From Flavobacteriaceae bacterium GF1 (GTDB lineage Bacteria > Bacteroidota > Bacteroidia > Flavobacteriales > Flavobacteriaceae), in contig WNKP01000002.1 of the NCBI GenBank assembly GCA_009797885.1, positions 531,756 to 595,755 on the forward strand: 64,000 nt of DNA. The letters run 5' to 3'. Positions 1 to 9,856 of the stretch are shown piece by piece. Both the position numbers and the translations under genes were made by a program. The stretch's first letter is position 1, and each line of letters begins with the position of its first letter. The notes under the pieces were generated by a model. It was not told the DNA's origin. It made no database searches and saw nothing but the letters and a program-made list of their open reading frames with translations.

Positions 1-2409
1 CGCGAACAGGAGGAGCGTAGATTGGCCAGGGAACGCAAACAAGCGGCTTCAGAACAGGTCATCAAAGGAAAGGTGGAACTTGCCGGGCCAAAAACGGTGG
101 GCAAGATCGATTTGGATAAAAAACCGGAACCTCCCAAGCCTAAAGAGGAGCCTGTTGTAAAAAAGGAGGAGCCCAAGCCCGTTAAAGTGGTTGAGGAGAA
201 AAAGGTGGAAGAAAAGCCTGTTGTTCCCGAAGAGCCAAAGGAACCGGAAACCATTACCACTCAATACAAGAAACTTACGGGGCCAAAACTTACAGGGGAT
301 AAGATCGATCTTAGCCAATTCAATAAGCCCAAGAAGAAAAAAGAGGAAAGCAAGCCCAATAACACGGGCCCAGGTTCACCATCGGACAGAAAGAAGCGCA
401 GAAAACGGATTATAAGTAAGAATGATGCTTCTGGGCCAGGTGGCAATCGCGGTCGTAATGGGAATAGAAAAGGTGGGCAGCGGCAAGCCGTTGCCAAGGT
501 AGAGCCTACCGAAGAAGAAATCCAGAAGCAGGTACGGGAAACCTTGGAGAAGCTTCAAGGGAAGACCAATAAGGGCAAGGGAGCAAAGTACCGTAGGGAA
601 AAACGGGATTTGCACAGACAGCAATCCGAGAAGGAGCTTGAACAGCAGGAAAAGGAAAGCAAACTATTAAAGGTTACCGAGTTCGTCACCGTAAATGAGG
701 TGGCCACCATGATGGATGTCTCCACTACCGAAATTATATCGGCCTGTATGTCCTTGGGAATGATGGTGACCATGAACCAGCGTTTGGATGCCGAAACCTT
801 GTCCATCGTGGCAGAAGAGTTTGGGTACGAAGTGGAGTTTGTTACCGCTGAGATTGAAGAGTCCATCGAAATTGAACAGGATGCTCCGGAGGATTTGGAA
901 TCACGGGCGCCTATCGTTACGGTAATGGGTCACGTGGATCATGGTAAAACCTCCTTACTGGACTACATACGGGAAGAAAATGTAATTGCAGGTGAAAGCG
1001 GTGGTATTACACAGCACATTGGGGCCTATGGGGTGACACTTGATTCCGGGCAAAAAATTACATTTCTGGATACACCCGGTCACGAAGCCTTTACGGCGAT
1101 GCGGGCCAGGGGAGCGCAGGTCACGGACATTGCCATCATTGTGGTAGCTGCGGACGACGATATTATGCCACAGACCAAAGAGGCAATTAGCCATGCTCAA
1201 GCAGCTGGAGTGCCCATTGTGTTTGCCATAAACAAAATTGACAAGCCAACGGCCAATCCCGATAAAATTAAGGAAGGTCTTGCGGGGATGAACCTTTTGG
1301 TAGAGGACTGGGGAGGTAAAATCCAATCCCATGATATTTCTGCAAAAACCGGACAAGGGGTAAAAGAGCTCCTGGAAAAGGTGTTGCTCGAGGCGGAACT
1401 GTTGGAATTGCAGGCCAATCCCAATAGACTTGCGGCCGGAACCGTAGTTGAAGCGTTCCTGGATAAAGGTAGGGGCTATGTCTCCACCATTTTGGTCCAG
1501 AACGGGACACTGGAAATAGGGGATTATGTTCTTGCTGGAACCTGCAGTGGTAAAGTGAAGGCGATGCAGGACGAGCGCGGAAAGAATATAAAAAAGGCAG
1601 GTCCCGCAACACCCATTTCCATCCTTGGATTGGATGGTGCGCCCCAGGCAGGGGATAAGTTCAATGTATTGGATGATGAACGTGAGGCAAAACAGATTGC
1701 TACAAAACGTTCCCAGTTGCAACGGGAACAGACGGTTCGTACGCAACGTCACATTACACTGGATGAAATTGGAAGACGAATTGCCCTTGGGGACTTCAAG
1801 GAATTGAACATTATCCTTAAAGGGGACGTGGATGGTTCCGTTGAGGCATTGACGGATTCCTTCCAAAAACTGTCCACAGATGAGATTCAGGTAAATATTA
1901 TTCACAAGGGTGTGGGTGCCATTACGGAATCCGATGTGCTGTTGGCAAGTGCTTCGGATGCCATTATCATTGGATTTAACGTAAGGCCAATGGGCAATGC
2001 CCGTGCGGTAGCGGATAAAGAGGAAATAGATATCCGTACTTATTCCATTATCTACGATGCCATCAATGACCTTAAGGATGCGATGGAAGGTATGCTTTCC
2101 CCAGAAATGAAAGAGGAAATCACCGGTAATGCGGAAATAAGGGAAACTTTTAAAATATCAAAAATTGGTACCATCGCTGGTTGTATGGTAACCAGTGGAA
2201 AAATCTTCAGAAACTCCAAGATCCGTTTGATCAGGGATGGGGTTGTTGTCTTTAATGGGGAGTTGGCTTCCCTTAAACGATTTAAGGACGATGTCAAAGA
2301 GGTGTCCAAAGGATATGACTGTGGATTACAGATCAAGAACTACAATGATATCCGAATTGGGGATATTGTGGAATCCTTCCAGGAAGTTGCGGTGAAGAAA
2401 AAACTATAG
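1..2409 (+). CDS. infB: Translation initiation factor IF-2 (5' end outside window)
   Basis: GTPase that brings initiator fMet-tRNA to the 30S subunit and promotes subunit joining in the cytoplasm. The reading frame is open from base 1, so the true start lies upstream; 802 residues are visible and flavobacterial IF-2 is usually longer than 900. A Lys/Pro/Glu-rich low-complexity linker fills the first ~200 visible residues. The IF2_N domain follows at ~230-285. The G domain begins with GHVDHGKT at 310-317 and continues with [12 protein letters not shown] and SAK motifs; the IF-2 domains II-IV follow. The gene ends convergently with the SPOR-domain gene, with 27 bases between stops. A TTG at 22 could be mistaken for a start, but the upstream codons continue the same charged linker. 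Identification is certain; only the start is missing. Confidence 0.97.
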   Translation, partial: REQEERRLARERKQAASEQVIKGKVELAGPKTVGKIDLDKKPEPPKPKEEPVVKKEEPKPVKVVEEKKVEEKPVVPEEPKEPETITTQYKKLTGPKLTGDKIDLSQFNKPKKKKEESKPNNTGPGSPSDRKKRRKRIISKNDASGPGGNRGRNGNRKGGQRQAVAKVEPTEEEIQKQVRETLEKLQGKTNKGKGAKYRREKRDLHRQQSEKELEQQEKESKLLKVTEFVTVNEVATMMDVSTTEIISACMSLGMMVTMNQRLDAETLSIVAEEFGYEVEFVTAEIEESIEIEQDAPEDLESRAPIVTVMGHVDHGKTSLLDYIREENVIAGESGGITQHIGAYGVTLDSGQKITFLDTPGHEAFTAMRARGAQVTDIAIIVVAADDDIMPQTKEAISHAQAAGVPIVFAINKIDKPTANPDKIKEGLAGMNLLVEDWGGKIQSHDISAKTGQGVKELLEKVLLEAELLELQANPNRLAAGTVVEAFLDKGRGYVSTILVQNGTLEIGDYVLAGTCSGKVKAMQDERGKNIKKAGPATPISILGLDGAPQAGDKFNVLDDEREAKQIATKRSQLQREQTVRTQRHITLDEIGRRIALGDFKELNIILKGDVDGSVEALTDSFQKLSTDEIQVNIIHKGVGAITESDVLLASASDAIIIGFNVRPMGNARAVADKEEIDIRTYSIIYDAINDLKDAMEGMLSPEMKEEITGNAEIRETFKISKIGTIAGCMVTSGKIFRNSKIRLIRDGVVVFNGELASLKRFKDDVKEVSKGYDCGLQIKNYNDIRIGDIVESFQEVAVKKKL

Positions 2410-2436
2410 GAAACACGGTAACGGAAGTTCCAAATT

Positions 2437-2808
2437 TTATTTGGAATCGCTTTCCGGTTTTAAAAGCATGGCGCTTGGGTACTTTTTTCTGACTTCGATA
2501 AATCGTCTTTCAGCTTCCAATGGGTCCTGAAACTTGCCCAATCGCACACGGTAGGTAGGTTCTTGAAATTCAATTTTTGAATACCATCCCGGAAAATCTA
2601 TGTCCACCTGGGATTTAAGGTTCTGTGCTTTTTCGTAGCTCCCAAAACCAACCTGTATCTGATAGAATCCCTTATTGGAATTTACCCTATTGTATACTTT
2701 GACCAATTGCTCAATCCTTGGATCTTGTTCAATTGTGACCACTCCTTCCTGTGCATGGATATATACGGCAATACACATAAAAAATAGAGTAAATACAGGT
2801 GTTCTCAT
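2437..2808 (-). CDS. Small secreted SPOR-domain protein
   Basis: A 123-residue protein with a clear signal peptide (MRTPVFTLFFMCIAVYIHAQ, cleavage after HAQ) and a C-terminal SPOR domain at ~45-115, containing a YRVRLGKFQDPLEAE-type strand-helix segment. SPOR domains bind denuded septal peptidoglycan, so a periplasmic role at the cell wall is likely. The frame could start 36 bases upstream at 2844, but the Met at 2808 sits directly before the signal peptide and is preferred. A minus-strand TACTTTTG at 2842-2849 lies ~33 bases upstream and fits the Bacteroidota -7 element, though no good -33 element was found. The specific function is unknown. Confidence 0.85.
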   Translation of the reverse strand: MRTPVFTLFFMCIAVYIHAQEGVVTIEQDPRIEQLVKVYNRVNSNKGFYQIQVGFGSYEKAQNLKSQVDIDFPGWYSKIEFQEPTYRVRLGKFQDPLEAERRFIEVRKKYPSAMLLKPESDSK

Positions 2809-2841
2809 AGCCTTAAAATATACAGTGAAAATCGCGTTTTG

Positions 2842-2849
2842 CAAAAGTA
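2842..2849 (-). promoter_or_regulatory. Candidate -7 element for the SPOR-domain gene
   Basis: On the minus strand this reads TACTTTTG, an exact match to TAnnTTTG, ~33 bases before the preferred ATG. No TTG was found at the expected upstream spacing, so this is a half-supported promoter. Confidence 0.35.
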
Positions 2850-2948
2850 AAATAATGAAGGTTAAACATTTCTGAAAATTGCTATTTAGAATAGTTATAA
2901 ATTATGTTGTAAGAATCCCTTAACATTTAAAAAAAGCTTGTAGTGTCG

Positions 2949-2956
2949 TATTTTTG
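2949..2956 (+). promoter_or_regulatory. Candidate -7 element for the act/cox operon
   Basis: TATTTTTG matches TAnnTTTG and lies ~80 bases upstream of the preferred actA start, in the 230-base gap between divergently transcribed genes. No TTG lies 17-23 bases upstream. It would give a leader of ~75 bases before actA. Confidence 0.4.
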
Positions 2957-3037
2957 TTCGCAATTTGAGCAACGGTGGTGCTAATATTTACAGTATCAAC
3001 GCCAAATCCGTGCCAAAATTTTGATAGCAAGTATATT

Positions 3038-4417
3038 ATGATGAAAAAGGTTTTTGACCGAGTTCAATTGACGAAAGTTTTTGGTCTAAGTTTACTGCTG
3101 ATTTCCCAACTTTTTTCCATTCCCACTTTTGCGCAAGAAGAGTCCGCCGCCGAACCTGTTGCCGAAGAACAGACGGCCGATTTGGGTGGCGACCCTGTAA
3201 AGGGCAAGCAGTTGTTCAATCAAAACTGCGCCGCCTGTCATGCTTTGAACCGCAAGATGACCGGACCGGCCTTGGCCAATGTGGAAAGTCGGTTGGCCGA
3301 AGAAGAAGGCCTGGATAAGGAATGGCTGTATGCTTGGATAAAGAATAGTGCCGGAATGATTGCTGCAGGGGATGCCTATGCCGTCCGTATTTACAATGAA
3401 TACAACCAAGCGGCAATGACAGCCTTCCCAACCTTGTCAAACACCGATATTGACGACATACTTGCCTATACTGCAGCACCACCTCCAGCACCTGCTGCCA
3501 CTGCTACTGCCGTGGCCGATACCGATGGGCAAGGTGGTAATGCAAGCGGTATATCCAATGAGATGATTCTTGGGGCGCTGGCCGTTGTTTTTGCGCTTTT
3601 GGTGGTGATGTTGTTTTTGGTCAATCGCACATTGAGAAGAATTGCAGAAGCCAATGGGGTGCAATTGGCGGAAGAATTGGACAGTGGACGTATACCCATT
3701 TGGAAAGCTTTTGCCCAAAACCAATTTTTGGTTTTCTGTACGGTTGTGGTCTTTTTATTGGCCAGTGCCTACGGTGCTTTTGCATGGATGTCCCAAATAG
3801 GCATTGACCAGGGATATGCCCCGATTCAGCCCATTCACTATTCGCATAAAATCCACGCAGGGGATAATAAGATCGAATGTCAGTATTGCCATTCTTCGGC
3901 AAGGGTTTCCAAACATTCGGGAATCCCGTCGTTAAACGTTTGTATGAACTGTCATAAGTCCATTTATGAATATAAGGGGAATCCAGAGGGGCCAAGTGCC
4001 GAGGATTTGGCCAATGGCTACACCAATGAGTTCTATACAAACGAAATCAAAAAATTATACAAAGCGGTTGGATGGGATGAGGAAAACCAGCGCTACACCG
4101 GTGAATCACAACCGGTGGAATGGGTAAGAATCCATAACCTTCCCGATTTCGCTTATTTCAATCACGCGCAGCATGTTACGGCAGGAAACATCGAATGTCA
4201 AACCTGTCACGGACCTGTTGAGGAAATGGAAATTATGTACCAATATTCCCCATTGACCATGGGTTGGTGTATCAATTGCCACCGGGAAACAGAGGTACAG
4301 GTTGCTGACAATGGATATTATAAAAAAATCCATGAAGAACTCTCCAAAAAGTATGGGGTTGAGAAACTTACGGCAGCACAAATGGGTGGATTGGAATGTG
4401 GTAAATGCCACTATTAA
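3038..4417 (+). CDS. actA: Alternative complex III multihaem cytochrome c subunit ActA
   Basis: Multihaem subunit of the quinol:electron-acceptor oxidoreductase that replaces bc1 in many Bacteroidota. The 459-residue protein begins with a signal peptide ending TFAQ. A monohaem class I-like domain with CAACH at ~64 follows, then two transmembrane helices (~175-195 and ~230-251). The periplasmic C-terminal region holds five more CxxCH sites (CQYCH ~281, CMNCH ~302, CQTCH ~387, CINCH ~411, CGKCH ~454), six in all. The frame extends upstream to GTG 2975, but the Met-Met at 3038/3041 directly precedes the signal peptide and is the better start. First gene of the act/cox run. Confidence 0.93.
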   Translation: MMKKVFDRVQLTKVFGLSLLLISQLFSIPTFAQEESAAEPVAEEQTADLGGDPVKGKQLFNQNCAACHALNRKMTGPALANVESRLAEEEGLDKEWLYAWIKNSAGMIAAGDAYAVRIYNEYNQAAMTAFPTLSNTDIDDILAYTAAPPPAPAATATAVADTDGQGGNASGISNEMILGALAVVFALLVVMLFLVNRTLRRIAEANGVQLAEELDSGRIPIWKAFAQNQFLVFCTVVVFLLASAYGAFAWMSQIGIDQGYAPIQPIHYSHKIHAGDNKIECQYCHSSARVSKHSGIPSLNVCMNCHKSIYEYKGNPEGPSAEDLANGYTNEFYTNEIKKLYKAVGWDEENQRYTGESQPVEWVRIHNLPDFAYFNHAQHVTAGNIECQTCHGPVEEMEIMYQYSPLTMGWCINCHRETEVQVADNGYYKKIHEELSKKYGVEKLTAAQMGGLECGKCHY

Positions 4418-4447
4418 TTTAACTTGAAGTTATTCTTACAAAGCTAT

Positions 4448-7400
4448 ATGGCATCAAACAAGAAATATTGGAAGAGTGAGGCGGAATTGAATCCGACCGA
4501 TTCCATTGTTGAGACGCTAAAACAAAACGAATTTGTGGAACATATCCCCGTGGATGATTTTCTTGGGGATAAGGAAAATTTGGAGGAATCCAGCACAACC
4601 AGAAGGGATTTCCTTAAATATGTGGGTTTTAGCACTGCTGCTGCTACTATGGCTGCTTGTGAAGGCCCCGTTCACAAATCCGTTCCCTACGTTATCCAAC
4701 CAGAGAACATTGTCCCTGGTGTGGCCAACTACTATGCGACCACAATCGCCGATGGATTTGATTTTGCCAGTATTTTGGTAAAAACGCGGGAAGGGCGACC
4801 CATTCTCATAAAGAACCATGATAGGGCTTCAGTACTGGGAGGTGCGAATGCCAGGGTGAATGCCTCGGTCCTTTCCCTATATGACAAAAAGAGGGTTCAG
4901 GGGCCAATGGCCAACGGTGAATTCATGGAATGGGATGTTCTGGATGCCACTGTAAAGGCCAAATTGGCGGGATTACAGGACTCGGGCAAACAGGTGGCAT
5001 TATTGACGCAGACCTATGCAAGCCCTTCCACTTCAAAATTGATTTCCGAGTTTTCCGAGACATTCGGAAATGTGAATCACGTTACATACGATGCCATTTC
5101 CGAAGATGCTGCCTTAAATGCCTTTGAGGCAATGTATGGTGAGCGGGCCTTGGCGGATTATGATTTTAGTAAGGCTGAACTTATCGTTTCTTTTGCGGCC
5201 GATTTCCTTGGGGATTGGCAAGGCGGGGGATATGATTCGGGATATGCCAAAGGCAGGGTGCCCCATAACGGAAAGATGTCGCGCCATGTCCAGATAGAGT
5301 CCAATATGTCATTGTCCGGAGCCAATGCAGATGCCCGTTTGCCCATGAAGCCTTCGGAGATCAGAACGGGCTTGGCAAAACTATATGGTAAACTTAATGG
5401 CAGTACCGTTGGTGGTGGCAATTCTGATATAGATGCTACCGTTGATGCCATTGCGTCGGAAATAAGAAAAGCAGGGAGCAAGGCTGTCGTGGTCTGTGGT
5501 TTGAATGATATTAATGCGCAAATGGTAACGTTGGCCATTAACAAACTGCTCCAAAGCGAAGCATTTGATACAGAAAAACCTCGTTATATCCGAGCCGGAA
5601 ATACGGCGGAAATGGATAAGCTCATTACGGATATGAATGCCGGTAGAATTGGTGCACTAATTATAGATGGTGTCAATCCGGTTTATTCACTGCCCAATGC
5701 CGCAGATTTTGTTGAAGGTCTGGGAAAAGTGGATTTGTCCGTTTATTTTGCCTTGAACAATGATGAAACGGCCCAGGCCGTTTCCCATGTGGCTGCCGCT
5801 TCACATTATTTGGAATCATGGGGGGATGCCGAGTTGAAAAAGGGTCATTTGAGCCTCATGCAACCGGTAATCCGGGAATTGTTTGATACAAGACAATTTC
5901 AAACCTGCCTGTTGAATTGGATGGGTGGCGAAGTTTCTTATCGCGAATATGTGAAAGAGAACTGGACAAACTCCTATTTGAATGGTTTTGGATGGAATAA
6001 AGCCCTGCAAGATGGTGTTTTTACGGTTGACATGAGTGTTGGAATCGATGAAAGTACGGTGGAAAGCACCCTTGAACCCAATGAAGATACAACTGGAGAG
6101 GAAACCATGATTTCGTCATTGTCCTCCGCATTACGTTCATTAACGAGCACGGCGGATTCCGGTATGGAACTTGCGCTATATTCCAAAGTGGGCATGGGTG
6201 ACGGGAAACAGGCCAATAATCCTTGGTTGCAGGAGTTCCCCGATCCAATCACCCGTGTTACCTGGGATAACTATATCACCATTTCCAAAGCAGATGCGGA
6301 GGAACTTGGATTGGAGAATTATAATGTTGCCAACGGCGGTCTGGATGGAAGTTATGCAAACGTAACCGTAGATGGCACTACATTGGAAAATATTCCCGTA
6401 ATCATTCAACCGGGTCAGGCCAGGGGAACAGCGGGGCTGTCCTTTGGTTATGGAAGAATCGCTGGGATGCAGGAGGAAATGCAAACGGGTGTCAATGCTT
6501 TTTCATTGTACAAGAATTTTAATGATGTTCAGTCCGTTTCCATTTCAAAGGCAAATGGGGTGCATGAATTTGCCTGTATCCAATTGCACAATACGTTGAT
6601 GGGCCGTGGGGATATCATCAAAGAAACGACTTTAAAGGAATTCAATACCGAGGAACCCCATGTTTGGAATCCCGTTCCGCAGGTTTCCCTGGACCATCAG
6701 GAAGTGCCTGCAACTACCGTGGATTTATGGGAGAGTTTTGATCGATCTATAGGGCACCACTTTAACATGTCGATCGATTTAAATGCATGTACCGGATGCG
6801 GAGCGTGTGTCATTGCCTGTCATGCTGAAAACAATGTACCTGTAGTTGGGAAAAAGGAAATGCGTCTTTCGCGTGATATGCACTGGTTGCGTATTGATAG
6901 GTATTACTCTTCGGAGGATACTTTTGAAAATGACGTAGAGGAGAAGGATACTGCGGAAGAAGGGTATAAAAACACGATGTTGGCCCTTGAAAATCCTGCA
7001 ACCAACCCTCAGGTGGCTTTCCAGCCGGTAATGTGCCAGCATTGTAATCACGCACCTTGCGAGACCGTTTGTCCAGTAGCGGCAACTGCCCACAGTAAAC
7101 AAGGACACAACCATATGGCATATAACCGTTGCGTAGGAACACGCTATTGTGCCAACAACTGCCCTTATAAAGTAAGACGTTTCAACTGGTTCTTATACAA
7201 CAATAACGACGAGTTTGATTTCTATATGAACAATGACTTGGGCAAAATGGTATTGAATCCGGACGTTAATGTACGTTCCAGGGGTGTTATGGAGAAATGC
7301 TCTTGGTGTATCCAGATGACTCAGAAGACCATTTTGGATGCCAAGAAAGAAGGCCGGGAGGTGAAGGATGGAGAGTTCCAAACAGCATGTTCCTCTGCAT

Positions 7401-7558
7401 GTAGCAGTGGGGCCATTGTTTTTGGGGACGTGAATGACAAAGAAAGCAAAGTGGCCAAGTTGAAGAAAGAGGATAGAATGTATCACTTATTGGAACATGT
7501 GGGGACACAACCCAATGTGTTCTATCATGTTAAAGTGAGAAATACCAACGAGGCATAA
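4448..7558 (+). CDS. actB: Alternative complex III iron-sulfur subunit ActB
   Basis: Large periplasmic electron-transfer subunit, 1036 residues. The N-terminal ~750 residues resemble the molybdopterin-oxidoreductase fold, which in ActB is known not to bind the cofactor. A ferredoxin-like region at ~780-1000 carries four cysteine clusters: CTGCGACVIAC, CQHCNHAPCETVCP, CVGTRYCANNCP and the CSWC...CSSAC set. A twin-arginine stretch TTRRDFLKYVG at ~50-60 is followed by a small-residue segment ending in MAAC (Cys71), so Tat export and lipid anchoring are both suggested. ATG 4448 is preferred over TTG 4424. It lies 30 bases after actA and 25 before actC. Confidence 0.94.
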   Translation: MASNKKYWKSEAELNPTDSIVETLKQNEFVEHIPVDDFLGDKENLEESSTTRRDFLKYVGFSTAAATMAACEGPVHKSVPYVIQPENIVPGVANYYATTIADGFDFASILVKTREGRPILIKNHDRASVLGGANARVNASVLSLYDKKRVQGPMANGEFMEWDVLDATVKAKLAGLQDSGKQVALLTQTYASPSTSKLISEFSETFGNVNHVTYDAISEDAALNAFEAMYGERALADYDFSKAELIVSFAADFLGDWQGGGYDSGYAKGRVPHNGKMSRHVQIESNMSLSGANADARLPMKPSEIRTGLAKLYGKLNGSTVGGGNSDIDATVDAIASEIRKAGSKAVVVCGLNDINAQMVTLAINKLLQSEAFDTEKPRYIRAGNTAEMDKLITDMNAGRIGALIIDGVNPVYSLPNAADFVEGLGKVDLSVYFALNNDETAQAVSHVAAASHYLESWGDAELKKGHLSLMQPVIRELFDTRQFQTCLLNWMGGEVSYREYVKENWTNSYLNGFGWNKALQDGVFTVDMSVGIDESTVESTLEPNEDTTGEETMISSLSSALRSLTSTADSGMELALYSKVGMGDGKQANNPWLQEFPDPITRVTWDNYITISKADAEELGLENYNVANGGLDGSYANVTVDGTTLENIPVIIQPGQARGTAGLSFGYGRIAGMQEEMQTGVNAFSLYKNFNDVQSVSISKANGVHEFACIQLHNTLMGRGDIIKETTLKEFNTEEPHVWNPVPQVSLDHQEVPATTVDLWESFDRSIGHHFNMSIDLNACTGCGACVIACHAENNVPVVGKKEMRLSRDMHWLRIDRYYSSEDTFENDVEEKDTAEEGYKNTMLALENPATNPQVAFQPVMCQHCNHAPCETVCPVAATAHSKQGHNHMAYNRCVGTRYCANNCPYKVRRFNWFLYNNNDEFDFYMNNDLGKMVLNPDVNVRSRGVMEKCSWCIQMTQKTILDAKKEGREVKDGEFQTACSSACSSGAIVFGDVNDKESKVAKLKKEDRMYHLLEHVGTQPNVFYHVKVRNTNEA

Positions 7559-7583
7559 CCAATAAAAATTAGAATACGCTAAT

Positions 7584-9320
7584 ATGGCATCGCATTACGA
7601 AGCACCTATACGCAGACCCCTTGTACTGGGAGACAAAGGCTACCACGACGTTTCCGTGGATATCGCCAGACCGGTGGAAGGCAAGGCCAATAAGCAGTGG
7701 TGGATAGTTTTTTCCATTGCTTTGGTCGCATTTTTGTGGGGATTGGGTTGTATCATTTATACCATTTCAACAGGAATTGGGGTCTGGGGCCTCAACAAAA
7801 CGGTAAACTGGGCGTGGGACATTACCAACTTCGTATGGTGGGTAGGTATTGGTCACGCGGGAACCTTGATTTCAGCAGTATTATTGCTGTTCCGTCAAAA
7901 ATGGCGTATGGCAATCAACCGTTCTGCAGAAGCCATGACCATTTTCTCCGTAATCCAGGCCGGATTGTTCCCCATTATCCATATGGGCCGTCCATGGTTG
8001 GCGTATTGGGTATTGCCCATTCCAAACCAATTTGGATCGCTTTGGGTGAATTTTAACTCCCCACTGCTTTGGGACGTATTTGCAATTTCAACCTACCTTT
8101 CCGTTTCCCTGGTTTTCTGGTGGACGGGATTGCTCCCAGACTTTGCCATGATTCGTGATAGGGCGGTAAAACCCTTTCAAAAGAAAATATACAGTTTGTT
8201 AAGTTTTGGATGGACTGGTCGGGCCAAAGATTGGCAACGCTTTGAGGAAGTGTCCTTGGTATTGGCCGGATTGGCCACGCCACTTGTACTTTCCGTACAT
8301 ACCATTGTATCCTTTGACTTTGCTACATCGGTAATACCGGGTTGGCATACCACCATATTCCCACCCTATTTTGTTGCAGGAGCGATATTTTCAGGTTTTG
8401 CCATGGTACAGACCTTGCTGATTATCATGCGAAAAGTTTGTAATCTCGAGGCATACATCACCGTTCAGCATATTGAATTAATGAACATCGTAATCATGAT
8501 TACGGGCTCCATTGTGGGATGTGCCTACATTACGGAATTGTTCATTGCTTGGTATTCCGGAGTGGAATATGAACAATATGCCTTCCTTAACCGAGCTACG
8601 GGGCCTTACTGGTGGGCCTATTGGTCCATGATGACCTGTAATGTGTTCTCACCACAATTTATGTGGTTCAAAAAATTACGTACCAGTATCATGTTCTCCT
8701 TCTTCATTTCCATTGTGGTGAATATAGGAATGTGGTTTGAGCGTTTTGTGATTATCGTCACTTCCTTGCATAGGGATTACCTGCCGTCCTCTTGGACCAT
8801 GTTCTCCCCAACTTTTGTGGATATCGGAATATTTATTGGAACGATTGGTTTCTTTTTTGTCCTGTTCCTATTGTATTCCAGAACCTTCCCGGTAATTGCA
8901 CAGGCCGAGGTGAAATCGATATTGAAGTCATCAGGTGCAAGGTACAAGGCGCTACGGGAAGCAGGACAGCCATTGTATACCATGCCTGCAAGAGGCAAGA
9001 TCGTTGAAGTGGAAATGGATGCCGGTCACGCCGATGAACCGCTTCCTGAAGTGGCTATGGCAGGGGTTTCCATAAACCGATTGTTGTCCAGCATTGGAAG
9101 TTTTGATACCACGAAACAAACCCCGGACGATTTAAAAAAGGTAAAGGGCATTGGTCCTTTGATGGAAAAAACACTGAATAAAATTGGCATTTTCTCCTTT
9201 TTACAGGTGAGCAAGATGACCACAACAGAATACGATTTATTGGATTCGATTACGGGGTCCTTCCCTGGAAGGGCGCAACGTGATGATTGGGCAGGACAAG
9301 CTAAAAAATTGATAAACTAA
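7584..9320 (+). CDS. actC: Alternative complex III quinol-binding membrane subunit ActC, with C-terminal helix-hairpin-helix extension
   Basis: NrfD/PsrC-type integral membrane protein that carries a quinol-oxidation site. The first ~455 residues contain about ten transmembrane helices, with family-typical motifs such as TNFVWWVGIGHAG and HMGRPWLAYW. The 578-residue protein then has a soluble tail. Residues ~514-576 read DDLKKVKGIGP...LNKIGIFSF...GSFPGRAQRDDWAGQAKKL. This closely resembles the helix-hairpin-helix module at the end of some NuoE and extended L21 proteins. Such a tail is not part of the core ActC fold, and its role here is unknown. The start is the ATG 25 bases after actB. Confidence 0.93.
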   Translation: MASHYEAPIRRPLVLGDKGYHDVSVDIARPVEGKANKQWWIVFSIALVAFLWGLGCIIYTISTGIGVWGLNKTVNWAWDITNFVWWVGIGHAGTLISAVLLLFRQKWRMAINRSAEAMTIFSVIQAGLFPIIHMGRPWLAYWVLPIPNQFGSLWVNFNSPLLWDVFAISTYLSVSLVFWWTGLLPDFAMIRDRAVKPFQKKIYSLLSFGWTGRAKDWQRFEEVSLVLAGLATPLVLSVHTIVSFDFATSVIPGWHTTIFPPYFVAGAIFSGFAMVQTLLIIMRKVCNLEAYITVQHIELMNIVIMITGSIVGCAYITELFIAWYSGVEYEQYAFLNRATGPYWWAYWSMMTCNVFSPQFMWFKKLRTSIMFSFFISIVVNIGMWFERFVIIVTSLHRDYLPSSWTMFSPTFVDIGIFIGTIGFFFVLFLLYSRTFPVIAQAEVKSILKSSGARYKALREAGQPLYTMPARGKIVEVEMDAGHADEPLPEVAMAGVSINRLLSSIGSFDTTKQTPDDLKKVKGIGPLMEKTLNKIGIFSFLQVSKMTTTEYDLLDSITGSFPGRAQRDDWAGQAKKLIN

Positions 9321-9330
9321 GATTAGATAA

Positions 9331-9852
9331 ATGGCATCAACCACATTTAGGGCATTGTACGATGATGACGACTTGCTGATGCATGCCGTTAAAAAGTTAC
9401 GCTCCGAAAAATATCATATTGAGGAAGTGTATACCCCCTTTCCGGTCCATGGACTGGATAAGGCCATGGGATTGGCAGATACTAGAATCGCTATAACCTC
9501 CTTTTTATACGGATGTTTGGGATTGGCCGTGGCCATTACAATGATGAACTATATCATGATTCAGGACTGGCCACAGGACATCGGTGGTAAACCCAGTTTT
9601 AGCTATCTGGAAAATATGCCGGCCTTTGTCCCTATTATGTTCGAGATGACGGTATTCTTCGCTGCGCACCTCATGGTAATTACCTTTTACCTGCGCAGCA
9701 AAATGTGGCCGTTTAAAAAAGCGGAGAATCCTGATATTAGAACAACGGATGACCGTTTTTTGGTGGAGGTTGCTGTTGGAAACGATGAAGAAGCCTTAAA
9801 AGAATTGCTATTGGACACCGGTGCTGTGGAAGTACAAGTGCCAAAAAAGTAA
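9331..9852 (+). CDS. actD: Alternative complex III subunit ActD (DUF3341)
   Basis: Small membrane subunit of 173 residues with two transmembrane helices, ~55-78 and ~108-130. The N-terminal segment has the family form in which a DDDDLLMHAVKKLR stretch leads to YTPFPVHGLDKAMG. ActD anchors to the ActC/ActF core and is required in known complexes, but carries no redox cofactor. It sits 10 bases after actC and 4 bases before actE, as expected of a translationally coupled operon. Confidence 0.92.
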   Translation: MASTTFRALYDDDDLLMHAVKKLRSEKYHIEEVYTPFPVHGLDKAMGLADTRIAITSFLYGCLGLAVAITMMNYIMIQDWPQDIGGKPSFSYLENMPAFVPIMFEMTVFFAAHLMVITFYLRSKMWPFKKAENPDIRTTDDRFLVEVAVGNDEEALKELLLDTGAVEVQVPKK

Positions 9853-9856
9853 GACT

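Noticed and set aside
955..1905. 316-codon open frame on the minus strand opposite infB
   Set aside because: Lies wholly over the conserved IF-2 GTPase region; no recognisable domain. It is a shadow frame.
4424..4447. Upstream TTG start for actB
   Set aside because: ATG 4448 gives the family-like N-terminus and a spacing usual for the operon.
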